From contig NZ_QAOF01000001.1 in the NCBI RefSeq assembly GCF_003050745.1, forward strand, positions 496,001 through 560,000: a stretch of DNA of 64,000 bases, in the 5' to 3' direction. Position numbers and translations under genes: made by a program. Positions 28,688-36,840 of this stretch are shown here, in pieces. Numbering within the stretch: position 1 is the first letter of the stretch; the number at the start of each line of letters is the position of its first letter. The notes beneath the pieces are model-generated. The model was not told where the DNA came from. It did not search any database and saw only the letters and a list, made by a program, of their open reading frames with translations. The DNA comes from Sphingomonas sp. PP-CE-3G-477. Lineage in GTDB: Bacteria > Pseudomonadota > Alphaproteobacteria > Sphingomonadales > Sphingomonadaceae.

Positions 28688-29866
28688 TCACAGTACTTCG
28701 AACAACCCGGCTGCGCCCATGCCGCCGCCGACGCACATCGTGACGACGACGTACTTCGCGCCGCGACGCTTGCCTTCGATCAGCGCGTGGCCGGTCGCGC
28801 GAGCGCCGGTCATGCCGTAGGGGTGGCCGATCGAGATCGCGCCGCCGCTGACGTTGAGCAGTTCGTCGGGGATGCCGAGGTTGTCGCGGCAGTACAGGAC
28901 CTGCACCGCGAACGCCTCGTTCAGCTCCCACAGGCCGATATCGTCCATCTTCAGTCCGAAGCGCTTGAGCAGCTTGGGGATCGCCACGACCGGGCCGATA
29001 CCCATCTCGTCGGGCTCGGTGCCGCCGACCGCCATGCCGACATAGCGACCGAGCGGCTGGAAACCGCGCTGCGAGGCGATCTTCTCTTCCATCAGCACCG
29101 AGGAGGACGAGCCGTCCGACAGCTGCGATGCGTTGCCGGCGGTGATGGTGAAGTCGGGGCCCATTACCGGCTTGAGCGACTGGAGGCCTTCGAGCGTGGT
29201 GTCGGCGCGGTTGCCCTCGTCCTTGGTGATCGTCACGTCCTTGTACGTGACCTCCTTCGTCTCCTTGTTGACGATGGCCATGTTGGCATCGACGGGCACG
29301 ATCTCGGCGTCGAAATAGCCAGCGGCCTGCGCGGCGGCGGTGCGCTGCTGCGACTGGAGCGCGTAGGCGTCCATCGCATCGCGGCTGATCCCGTAGCGCT
29401 TGGCGACGACCTCGGCGGTCTGCAGCATCGGCATGTAGACGTCCTTGTGCATCGCGATCAGCTGAGGATCGGGGGCGACGCGCATCTGCGGGGTCTGGAC
29501 GAGGCTGATGCTTTCGACGCCGCCGCCGATCGTGATGTCCATGTTGTCGGTGATGATTTGCTTGGCCGCGGTGGCGATCGCCATAAGGCCGGACGCGCAC
29601 TGGCGATCGACCGACATGGCCGAGACGGTGACGGGAAGCCCGGCGCGGAGCAACGAGGTGCGAGCGATGTTGCCGGCCTGGTGACCCTGCTGAAGCGCGC
29701 AGCCGAAGACGACGTCGTCGACTTCGGCGCCGTCGATGCCGGCCCGCTCGACCGCGGCCTTGATCGAATGCGCGGCCAGCGTGGGGGCGGGGGTGTTGTT
29801 AAAGCCGCCGCGATAGGCGCGGCCGATGGGGGTGCGGGCGGTGGAGACGATAACGGCTGAACGCAT
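28688..29866 (-). CDS. Acetyl-CoA acyltransferase (thiolase)
   Basis: A 392-residue thiolase that cleaves or condenses acyl-CoA. It begins [20 protein letters not shown]. The acyl-accepting Cys90 lies in [14 protein letters not shown], the His in [12 protein letters not shown] and the second Cys in [14 protein letters not shown]. The degradative (FadA-like) or biosynthetic (PhaA-like) direction cannot be settled from sequence. A MaoC hydratase gene lies upstream in the same direction, separated by a palindromic repeat, so the two may be cotranscribed. Confidence 0.93.
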   Translation of the reverse strand: MRSAVIVSTARTPIGRAYRGGFNNTPAPTLAAHSIKAAVERAGIDGAEVDDVVFGCALQQGHQAGNIARTSLLRAGLPVTVSAMSVDRQCASGLMAIATAAKQIITDNMDITIGGGVESISLVQTPQMRVAPDPQLIAMHKDVYMPMLQTAEVVAKRYGISRDAMDAYALQSQQRTAAAQAAGYFDAEIVPVDANMAIVNKETKEVTYKDVTITKDEGNRADTTLEGLQSLKPVMGPDFTITAGNASQLSDGSSSSVLMEEKIASQRGFQPLGRYVGMAVGGTEPDEMGIGPVVAIPKLLKRFGLKMDDIGLWELNEAFAVQVLYCRDNLGIPDELLNVSGGAISIGHPYGMTGARATGHALIEGKRRGAKYVVVTMCVGGGMGAAGLFEVL

Positions 29867-29883
29867 GGGTATTCCTCTTCTTC

Positions 29884-29998
29884 ACTCCCCTCCCGCATGC
29901 GGGAGGGGTTGGGGGTGGGCGCCCGGCCAAAGCGGGCGAAACGGTCGTGGAGAGCGGCAGCCCACCCCCCGGCCCCCTCCCGCAAGCGGGAGGGGGAG
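29884..29998. repeat. Palindromic interspersed repeat between thiolase and MaoC genes
   Basis: Same family as the murB and putA insertions. The left arm has CCCCTCCCGC paired with GCGGGAGGGG then TTGGGGGTGGGC. The right arm is GCCCACCCCC followed by a CCCTCCCGC/GCGGGAGGG hairpin. Spacer about 40 nt. Here it is intergenic. Confidence 0.85.
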
Positions 29999-30003
29999 AA
30001 GCA

Positions 30004-30483
30004 TTAAACGGAGACTTGGCTGATCCATTCGGCGATCAGGGCGGGCTTTTCCTGGCCCTCGATCTCGACGGAAAACGCGTTGGTCTGCTGCCACTGGCCG
30101 GGACGCTTCTCGTCGAACGAGAGCAGCTTGAAGCGGCCGCGTACCTTCGAACCCGAGCGGACGGGCGTCAGGAAGCGGACCGAGTTGCCGCCGTAATTGA
30201 CGCCCATCTTCGCGCCTTCGATGGTCGGCGCATCGGGGACTTTCGACGACAGCAGCGGCATCAGCGACAACGTCAGGAAGCCGTGCGCGATCGTGCCACC
30301 GAACGGGGTCTGTGCCGCACGGACCGGATCGATGTGGATGAACTGATGGTCGCCGGTCGCATCGGCGAACTTGTCGATCATCTCTTGCGTGACCTCGACC
30401 CAGTCGGAAACCGTCTCGGTGCCGATGCGCTGTTGCATCTGCGCGGTGGTGATCGTCGCCACGGCATTCCCCTCAAAGCTCAT
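30004..30483 (-). CDS. MaoC-like (R)-specific enoyl-CoA hydratase
   Basis: A 159-residue hot-dog-fold protein. The catalytic hydratase-2 motif is visible as DATGDHQFIHIDPVRA with TPFGGTIAHGFLTLSL after it (Asp/His pair and the HG turn). Such single-domain hydratases make (R)-3-hydroxyacyl-CoA or act in fatty-acid breakdown. The annotated ATG gives MSFEGNAVATIT; a GTG eight codons in is an alternative. It lies before the thiolase in the same direction and divergently from putA (76 nt gap). Confidence 0.9.
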   Translation of the reverse strand: MSFEGNAVATITTAQMQQRIGTETVSDWVEVTQEMIDKFADATGDHQFIHIDPVRAAQTPFGGTIAHGFLTLSLMPLLSSKVPDAPTIEGAKMGVNYGGNSVRFLTPVRSGSKVRGRFKLLSFDEKRPGQWQQTNAFSVEIEGQEKPALIAEWISQVSV

Positions 30484-30559
30484 TTGGCGCTAAGCGCTGA
30501 AATGTCTCTAGGCGTACAGGCGAGCGGATCGCAAGCCTCACCCAACCGGAAGCTGGAAA

Positions 30560-33500
30560 ATGTCGACTGCCGTAACGTCCCATGCCCGCGCTATCATGGC
30601 AAAGCTGTACCGCGCGAGCGAACCCGATGTTCTAAAACCGTTGCTGGACCGCGCCGCGCTCGATTCGGATTCGCGTGAACGCGTGATGGGGCATGCGCTA
30701 GGCCTGCTCGCGGACCTGCGAGCGGCGCAGAGCAAGGGGTGGGTGAACCAGTTCCTCCAGGAATATCGGCTGAATTCGTCGGAAGGCGTCGCGTTGCTGT
30801 CGCTGGCCGAGGCGTTCCTGCGCGTGCCCGATCCGGAGACGGCGGATCTGCTGATCGCGGACAAATTGGGCGATGCCGACTGGCGCGCGCATGCGGGCAA
30901 GTCGAACTCGAAGCTCGTCAATTCGGCGACCTGGGGGCTGGTTGTCGGCCGCGTGCTGGTCGGCGAGGGATCGACCGGGCCGCTGCGGCGCCTGATCAGC
31001 CGCGCGGGCGAGCCGTTCGTGCGCCAGGCGGTCGGCGCGGCGATGAAGATGATGGGCGAGATCTTCGTGATGGGTCGCACCATCGACGAGGCGATGAAGC
31101 GGATGCGCCGCCCGGAGAACAAGGGCTTCACGGCGAGCTTCGACATGCTTGGCGAGGCGGCGCGGACGCATGCCGATGCGCAGCGATACTTCCAGGCGTA
31201 TGTCGGCGCAGTCGATGCGGTCGGGCGCGATCCGGCGGCGGGGCACTCGATCTCGGTCAAGCTGTCGGCGCTGCACCCGCGGTACGAGGTGGCGCGGTGG
31301 AGCGAGTGCGTCCCCGCGCTGACCCAAATGCTGGAGGCGCTGGCGGTGCAGGCGGCGTCGAAGGGCATCGCGCTGACGGTCGACGCGGAGGAATCCGAGC
31401 GGCTCGAAATGAGCCTCGACATTATTGGCGCGGTCGCGGGGCTCCCGTCGCTGAAGGGCTGGGACGGGTTCGGCATGGCGGTGCAGGCCTATGGCAAGCG
31501 CGCGCGGCCGGTGATCGAATGGGCGAACGGGCTGGACCGCGTGATGAACGTGCGGCTGGTGAAGGGCGCGTATTGGGATAGCGAGATCAAGCGCACGCAG
31601 GTCGAGGGGCTGGCGGACTATCCGCTGTTCACGCGCAAGGCGGCGACCGACGTGTCGTACCTGGCGGTGGCGAAGGACATGCTGGCCGCGGAGAATATCC
31701 GGCCGGCGTTCGCGAGCCACAATGCGCTGACGGTCGCGACGATCATGGAGTGGGCGGGCAACTCGCGCGACTTCGAGTTCCAGCGGCTGCACGGGATGGG
31801 CGACGGGCTGTACGAGCGGCTTGTGCAGGAGAATGGCTATCACTGCCGGGTGTATGCGCCGGTTGGCGGGCACCGCGATCTGCTGGCGTATCTGGTTCGG
31901 CGGTTGTTGGAGAATGGGGCGAATTCGAGCTTCGTGCACCAGTTGGCGGATGAGCGGCTGACCGAGGCGGAGATTCTGGCGGATCCTGTGGCGAAGATCG
32001 CTGCGGTCGGGGGGAAGCGGCATCCCAGCATTCCGTTGCCGGTGGATTTGTTCGGGGCCGGGGGGCACCGGAATTCCGCCGGGTTGGATTTGAGTGATGT
32101 TGGGACGCTGGAGGCGGTGGCGCGGGCCGTTTCTGCTCCCCTTCCGCTTGCGGGAGGGGTCGGGGGAGGGGCCGACCTTTCCTCCACGGGTTCCGATCGC
32201 GGGTTGGTCATCCCCTCCCCCGACCCCTCCCGCGAGCGGGAGGGGAGTGCGGTTGCGGTTGCCATTGGCCGTGCGCATGCGGCGTTTCCGGGTTGGTCGA
32301 CCACGCCGGTCGACGAGCGAGCCGCTTGCCTCGAACGGCTCGCCGACCTGCTCGAGAAGCATCGCGACGAACTCATGGCGATCTGCGTTCAGGAGGCGTT
32401 CAAGACGATTGGCGATGCGATCGGCGAGGTGCGGGAAGCCGCCGATTTCTGTCGGTATTACGCGCAGCAGGCGCGGCTGAACCTGCATCCGATCGAGCTG
32501 CCGGGGCCGACCGGCGAGCGCAACACGCTGCATATCGAGGGTCGTGGCGTCTGGGCGACGATCGCGCCGTGGAACTTCCCGCTGGCGATCTTCCTCGGGC
32601 AGACGGTGGCGGCGCTCGTCACCGGCAATACCGTCGTCGCCAAGCCTGCACCGCAGACTCCGCGGATCGCGGCGCGTGCGGTTGAGTTTGCGCATGAGGC
32701 TGGCGTGCCGGTCGATGCGCTGGTGCTCGTGACCGGCGGGCCGGAGGTTGGCGCGGCGCTGACGGCGGACGTGCGGATTCAGGGTGTCGCGTTCACCGGG
32801 TCGACTGCGACGTCGCGGAAGATCGCGCGGTCGTTGCTCGACGACGAGACGCGGCCGATCGTGCCGCTGATCGCGGAGACCGGCGGGATCAACGCGATGA
32901 TCGTCGATTCAACCGCGCTGCCCGAGCAGGTGGTGGCGGACGTGATCGCGTCGTCGTTCCGGTCGGCGGGGCAGCGTTGCTCGGCGTTGCGCTTGCTGCT
33001 GGTGCAGGAGGATATCGCGGACGGCGTGATCGAGATGCTGTCGGGGGCAATGGAGACGCTGCGAATCGGGCGGTCGGGCGATCCCGCAACCGACGTCGGG
33101 CCGGTGATCGACCAGGCCGCGTATGACCGGCTGATGGCGTATCGCGAGAGTGTGAAGGCGAAGATCGTCAAGACGCTCGATGCACCCGCGGACGGGCTGT
33201 TCGTGCCGCCGACCTTGGTGCGGATCGGGGCGATCGAGGATCTCAACCAGGAGTGGTTCGGGCCGATCCTGCACGTGGCGACGTGGGAGGCGGGGAAGCT
33301 GAGCGAGACGATCGCTCGGGTCAACGCGAAGGGTTACGGCCTGACGATGGGCCTGCACAGCCGTATCGCGCGGGCGGCTGAGGTGATCGAGGCCGAGGCT
33401 GCGGTGGGGAATCTGTATATCAACCGGTCGATGATCGGGGCGGTCGTGGGGTCTCAGCCTTTTGGGGGCGAGGGGTTGTCGGGGACTGGGCCGAAGGCTG

Positions 33501-33610
33501 GCGGGCCGCGGTATCTGTACCGGTTCTGTGCTGAGCGGGCTGTTTCGGTGGATACGACGAGTGCTGGGGGGAATGCGACGTTGTTGTCGTTGGATGAGGG
33601 CGGAATTTAA
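30560..33610 (+). CDS. putA: PutA, bifunctional proline dehydrogenase and glutamate-semialdehyde dehydrogenase, with in-frame repeat insertion
   Basis: Oxidises proline to glutamate. The 1016-residue protein lacks the N-terminal ribbon-helix-helix DNA-binding domain of E. coli PutA, so it is a catalytic-only short PutA. The proline dehydrogenase part covers about residues 50-480 (DAEESERLEMSLDII, RLVKGAYWDSEIK, FASHNALTVATIMEW). The aldehyde dehydrogenase part covers about 565-1000, with FTGSTATSRKIA for NAD and the catalytic Cys in SAGQRCSALRLLL. Between the domains, residues about 526-562 come from a palindromic repeat and read [14 protein letters not shown], then IPSPDPSREREG. The frame is open and both catalytic halves look complete. 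Confidence 0.94.
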   Translation: MSTAVTSHARAIMAKLYRASEPDVLKPLLDRAALDSDSRERVMGHALGLLADLRAAQSKGWVNQFLQEYRLNSSEGVALLSLAEAFLRVPDPETADLLIADKLGDADWRAHAGKSNSKLVNSATWGLVVGRVLVGEGSTGPLRRLISRAGEPFVRQAVGAAMKMMGEIFVMGRTIDEAMKRMRRPENKGFTASFDMLGEAARTHADAQRYFQAYVGAVDAVGRDPAAGHSISVKLSALHPRYEVARWSECVPALTQMLEALAVQAASKGIALTVDAEESERLEMSLDIIGAVAGLPSLKGWDGFGMAVQAYGKRARPVIEWANGLDRVMNVRLVKGAYWDSEIKRTQVEGLADYPLFTRKAATDVSYLAVAKDMLAAENIRPAFASHNALTVATIMEWAGNSRDFEFQRLHGMGDGLYERLVQENGYHCRVYAPVGGHRDLLAYLVRRLLENGANSSFVHQLADERLTEAEILADPVAKIAAVGGKRHPSIPLPVDLFGAGGHRNSAGLDLSDVGTLEAVARAVSAPLPLAGGVGGGADLSSTGSDRGLVIPSPDPSREREGSAVAVAIGRAHAAFPGWSTTPVDERAACLERLADLLEKHRDELMAICVQEAFKTIGDAIGEVREAADFCRYYAQQARLNLHPIELPGPTGERNTLHIEGRGVWATIAPWNFPLAIFLGQTVAALVTGNTVVAKPAPQTPRIAARAVEFAHEAGVPVDALVLVTGGPEVGAALTADVRIQGVAFTGSTATSRKIARSLLDDETRPIVPLIAETGGINAMIVDSTALPEQVVADVIASSFRSAGQRCSALRLLLVQEDIADGVIEMLSGAMETLRIGRSGDPATDVGPVIDQAAYDRLMAYRESVKAKIVKTLDAPADGLFVPPTLVRIGAIEDLNQEWFGPILHVATWEAGKLSETIARVNAKGYGLTMGLHSRIARAAEVIEAEAAVGNLYINRSMIGAVVGSQPFGGEGLSGTGPKAGGPRYLYRFCAERAVSVDTTSAGGNATLLSLDEGGI
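32135..32247. repeat. Palindromic interspersed repeat in frame inside putA
   Basis: The left arm is a CCCTTCCGC/GCGGGAGGGG hairpin plus TCGGGGGAGGGG. The right arm is CCCCTCCCCCGACCCC plus a CCCTCCCGC/GCGGGAGGG hairpin. It sits at the linker between the two enzyme domains. The left arm is read in the same frame as in murB. Confidence 0.85.
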
Positions 33611-33659
33611 GCGGGCCGGCGGGACACCGACGCGTGTCAGCTAACGTACTGATCGAGCA

Positions 33660-33761
33660 CCTCCCCGGCGGAGGCCGGGGTCCAGCTGGGAGACGTTGCT
33701 GAAGGGCGTTGCGCTTCGTTACTGCGACCTCACCAACTGGACCCCGGCCTCCGCCGGGGTG
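33660..33761. repeat. Long inverted repeat downstream of putA
   Basis: CCCCGGCGGAGGCCGGGGTC at 33663 onward pairs with GACCCCGGCCTCCGCCGGGG ending 33759, with further pairing of CAGCTGGG and CCAACTGG and about 43 nt between. The 305-nt gap from putA to mscS holds this, the next repeat and no gene. Confidence 0.8.
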
Positions 33762-33841
33762 GTGACTGGGAGGGCGGTGGACACGTCATGCCGGGGTTTG
33801 TCTGCCAGCGGCAGGTTCGCGGTACGCTAGCCCAGAATTGT

Positions 33842-33893
33842 TTCCCCGCGAAGGCCGGGACCCAGACTGGGCTCCCGCCTTCGCGGGAGAACA
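33842..33893. repeat. Palindromic repeat, copy 1 of the CCCAGACTGGG family
   Basis: A near-perfect palindrome of about 50 bp centred on CCCAGACTGGG, with arms TTCCCCGCGAAGG and CCTTCGCGGGAGAA. A second copy lies at 48076-48126 and a partial one near 45276. It could serve as a terminator for putA and mscS, which converge here. Confidence 0.8.
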
Positions 33894-33915
33894 AATTAGC
33901 AGGGATAACGGGGTT

Positions 33916-35091
33916 TTAGGCAGGCGATGCTTCCGCATCCGATCGTCTGCCCTCAGGATACGGCATCACCACCGAGCCATCCGGTGCGGCCATCATGTTG
34001 ACCTGCGTCGGGAAGGCGATCTCGATCTTCTCGTCGTTGAACCGCTTCAGGATCGCGATCCCGACGGCCGTCCGACCGTCGTAGAAACTCGCATAATCCG
34101 GCCCCTTGCTGTCGAACTGGACCTCGAAATCGAGGCTCGACGCGCCGAAGCCGGTGAAGCCGGCGCGGGTGAAGATCTTGTCGTTGGCTTCGACGATTTC
34201 CTTCAGCATCGCGGGGATGCGCGAGCAGACTTCGGGGGGCGTCGAATAGGTGACGCCGATGACGAACTTCGCGCGGCGGTGGTTGCGCTGCGTGTTGTTG
34301 AGAATCTCCTTGTTCAGGAGGTTCTTGTTCGAAATCACGCGCTCCTCGCCGTCGATGCCGCGGATACGCGTCGATTTGAGGCCGATTGCCTCGACGCTGC
34401 CAGAGGCTGTGTCGTAGCTGATCGAGTCGCCGCGGCGGAACGGGCGGTCGAAGATGATCGCGAGCGCGGCGAACAGGTCGGCGAAGATGCCCTGCGCCGC
34501 CAGCCCGATCGCGATGCCGCCGACGCCCAGTCCTGCGACCAGGCCGGTAACGTTGACGCCGAGATTGTCGAGTACCACCACCAGCGCGACCGCGAACACC
34601 ACGAAGGTGACGAGCAGGCGGATGAGGCCCATCGCCGAGAGCAACGCTTCACCCGAATAATGCTCGGACTGCGTACGGTGCTCGATCGCGCCGAGAATGA
34701 TCTCGCGCACCCATACGGCCGCCTGGAACACCGCGGCGACGGTGAAGAGGAAGTTGATCGTCGTAGCGACCTCGCCGGGGGCGGCGGAGTATCCCGCGAC
34801 CAGCTTTGCGGCGAGCATGACGATGAAGAAATTGCCGGTGCGGGCGATCGCCTTGCCGACGACGATGCCCCAGCCGTTCAGCGCGCGCGGGCGTTCGCAA
34901 AGCTTGCTGCCGAAGCGACGCGCGGTGTGGAGCGCGACGACGATCACCGCGCCGATCCCGAACGCGATCAGGATCTGGAGCCAATAGGCTTGCACCCAGG
35001 CGAAACTGGCGGTGACGAAGCCCTGGGCCTGATCGCCGACGTCGCCCGCGTCGAAGATCGGTTGCTTGGCGGCAGCAGTGGTATTGGTCAT
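33916..35091 (-). CDS. Small-conductance mechanosensitive channel, MscS family
   Basis: A 391-residue membrane protein with four or five predicted helices before the MscS domain. The pore-lining helix is GLGVGGIAIGLAAQGIFADLFA, followed by the beta-domain start FRRGDSISYDTASGSVEAIGLKSTRIR. The C-terminal cytoplasmic domain ends in an acidic tail. The ATG at 35091 opens MTNTTAAAKQPIFD; the open frame extends further upstream only as antisense of topoisomerase. It follows the topoisomerase IB gene in the same direction after 11 nt, so they may be cotranscribed. Confidence 0.92.
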   Translation of the reverse strand: MTNTTAAAKQPIFDAGDVGDQAQGFVTASFAWVQAYWLQILIAFGIGAVIVVALHTARRFGSKLCERPRALNGWGIVVGKAIARTGNFFIVMLAAKLVAGYSAAPGEVATTINFLFTVAAVFQAAVWVREIILGAIEHRTQSEHYSGEALLSAMGLIRLLVTFVVFAVALVVVLDNLGVNVTGLVAGLGVGGIAIGLAAQGIFADLFAALAIIFDRPFRRGDSISYDTASGSVEAIGLKSTRIRGIDGEERVISNKNLLNKEILNNTQRNHRRAKFVIGVTYSTPPEVCSRIPAMLKEIVEANDKIFTRAGFTGFGASSLDFEVQFDSKGPDYASFYDGRTAVGIAILKRFNDEKIEIAFPTQVNMMAAPDGSVVMPYPEGRRSDAEASPA

Positions 35092-35102
35092 GGAAATACT
35101 CG

Positions 35103-36116
35103 TCAGGCCGCTTTGGCCAGTGTCGCAACAGCGGGCGTGCCGGCTTCGAGGAAGGTGATCAGGCCACATTCCTCGCGGCTCATGTAGCGCTTGGCGCGCG
35201 GAAGGCGGAGCGCCTTGCGGAAGGTCGACTGACCGGTCTTCACCAGCGCGATCAGCGACGGGTGGACGTAGCTCTTCCGCGCGATCGCGTGGGTGTTGCC
35301 GAGACGGGCGACGACGGGTTCGAGCATCGTCTTGAGGCTCAGGTCCCGCTCGGCCGACGCGAGTGCCTCGAACGCGGCAACGCTGGCGGCCCAGGTGCGG
35401 AAGTTCTTGGCAGTGAAATCGGTGCCCGTCACGTCGCGGATGTAGCAGTTGACGTCGGTCGAGGTGACGGGGTGCGCAACGCCGGCATCGTCGAGCCACG
35501 CGAACAGATGCTGTTCGTCGAGATCCTGGCATTTCTTGACGAAGCTGCTGAGCGAGCGATCGGTGATCCTGAGCGTCCGCATCTTGCCGGACTTGCCCTT
35601 GTACTGGAGTTTCAGGGTCGAGCCCTTCACTTCTCCGTGACGCTTGCGCAGCGTGGTGGCGCCGAAGCTCTCGTTCGCTTCGGCATAGGCTTCGTTGCCG
35701 ATGCGGATGTGGCCGCCGTCGAGCAGGCGGATGACCGCGGCGACCGCGCGTTCGCGGGTCAGCGAGCGTTTGCGGAGATCGGCCTCGACCGCCTTGCGGA
35801 TCTTGGGGAGCGCGTGGCCGAAGTCGGCGCAGCGTTCGTACTTGGCGGCTTCCTGTGCCTCGCGGAAGCCGAGGTGATAGCGGTATTGCTTGCGCCCCTT
35901 CTCGTCCCAGCCGACCGCCTGGATATGACCGTTGGGCTTGGGGCAGAACCACGCGTCGCGGTAGGCGGGGGGCAGGCCGACTGCGTTCAGCCGGTCGATT
36001 TCTTCGCGGTCGGTGATGCGTTCGCCCTTGGCATCCCAATAGCCCCAGCCGTTCCGCATCTTCTTGCGGGTGATGCCGGGCTTGGAGTCGTCGGAATACA
36101 CGATCTTGGTGGGCAA
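35103..36116 (-). CDS. DNA topoisomerase IB
   Basis: A 337-residue bacterial/poxvirus-type topoisomerase IB that relaxes supercoils through a 3'-phosphotyrosine intermediate. Family segments include GWGYWDAKGERITDREEIDRLNAVGLPPAYRD, VIRLLDGGHIRIGNEAYAEAN and GATTLRKRHGEVKG (catalytic Arg and Lys region). Also visible are KNFRTWAASV and the active-site Tyr in ARKSYVHPSLIAL. Gene order with MscS in one direction and a stress-type PfpI gene divergently suggests a stress context. Confidence 0.93.
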   Translation of the reverse strand: MPTKIVYSDDSKPGITRKKMRNGWGYWDAKGERITDREEIDRLNAVGLPPAYRDAWFCPKPNGHIQAVGWDEKGRKQYRYHLGFREAQEAAKYERCADFGHALPKIRKAVEADLRKRSLTRERAVAAVIRLLDGGHIRIGNEAYAEANESFGATTLRKRHGEVKGSTLKLQYKGKSGKMRTLRITDRSLSSFVKKCQDLDEQHLFAWLDDAGVAHPVTSTDVNCYIRDVTGTDFTAKNFRTWAASVAAFEALASAERDLSLKTMLEPVVARLGNTHAIARKSYVHPSLIALVKTGQSTFRKALRLPRAKRYMSREECGLITFLEAGTPAVATLAKAA

Positions 36117-36184
36117 TGCGGTGGTCCCTTGGGGGCGTCTGATTCTGACTATCTCTGCAAATGTTCGGGAAGGCGCATCGTTCC

Positions 36185-36209
36185 GGAACGAGGCGGGCTG
36201 CGCTTGGTT
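36185..36209 (+). promoter_or_regulatory. Probable EcfG (general stress) promoter before the PfpI gene
   Basis: GGAAC at 36185-36189 is followed after 16 nt by GGTT at 36206-36209, close to the alphaproteobacterial consensus GGAAC-N16/17-CGTT. The distance to the ATG at 36242 is about 32 nt, leaving room for a short leader and the GGAG site. GGAAC is part of a small palindrome (GTTCCGGAAC), but the opposite strand lacks a good -10. Confidence 0.6.
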
Positions 36210-36241
36210 GAGGGGGCACGGGATTTCACTGGAGACATGAC

Positions 36242-36805
36242 ATGGCCGATCTTTCCCAAGCTCGCGTATTGATGCTCGCTGCCGATGGTTTCGAGACCGT
36301 CGAACTGTTCGAACCGCGCAAAGCGCTGGAGGCGGCGGGCGCGAAAGTGACGCTCGCCTCGATCAAGACCGACCCGATCCAGGGCATGAAGGGCGACATC
36401 AACAAGGCCGAGACCGCGACGCCCGACCTGACGCTCGACGAGGTCGATACCGACGACTACGACGCGCTGGTGCTGCCGGGCGGCGTCGCCAATCCCGACA
36501 CGATGCGCCAGCAGGAGCGCGCGATCGAGATCATCACCGAGTTCATGGAGGACGGCAAGATCATCGCCGCGATCTGCCATGCGCCGTGGTTGCTGGCCGA
36601 GGCGGACGTGATCGATGGGCGCCGCGTGACGAGCTTCCCGTCGATCCGGACGGACCTGGAGAATGCGGGCGCGGACGTGGTGGACGAGGAGGTCGTGGTC
36701 GACGGAAACCTGATCACGAGCCGTAAGCCGGACGATATTCCGGCGTTCAACAAGGCGATCATTGCGGCGCTCGAGGAAGAGCTGGCCGACGAGCCGGTCG
36801 ACTGA
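36242..36805 (+). CDS. DJ-1/PfpI family protein (YhbO/PfpI type)
   Basis: A 187-residue class I glutamine amidotransferase-like protein. It has LMLAADGFETVELFEPRKAL at the N-terminus (the catalytic Glu region), DYDALVLPGGVANPD and the nucleophile elbow IAAICHAPWLLAEA with Cys followed by His, as in Pyrococcus PfpI. Family members act as proteases, glyoxalases or protein deglycases in stress protection; which one applies here is unknown. GGAG lies 8 nt before the start. A stress promoter is visible upstream. Confidence 0.92.
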   Translation: MADLSQARVLMLAADGFETVELFEPRKALEAAGAKVTLASIKTDPIQGMKGDINKAETATPDLTLDEVDTDDYDALVLPGGVANPDTMRQQERAIEIITEFMEDGKIIAAICHAPWLLAEADVIDGRRVTSFPSIRTDLENAGADVVDEEVVVDGNLITSRKPDDIPAFNKAIIAALEEELADEPVD

Positions 36806-36813
36806 CGCGTGAT

Positions 36814-36840
36814 GCTCCCCTCTTGCTAGCGGGAGGGGAG
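36814..36840. terminator. Palindrome between convergent PfpI and O-ligase genes
   Basis: CTCCCCTC and GGGAGGGGAG pair around TTGCTAGC in the 20-nt convergent gap, overlapping the ligase 3' end. It looks like a single arm of the palindromic repeat family, used as terminator. Confidence 0.55.
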
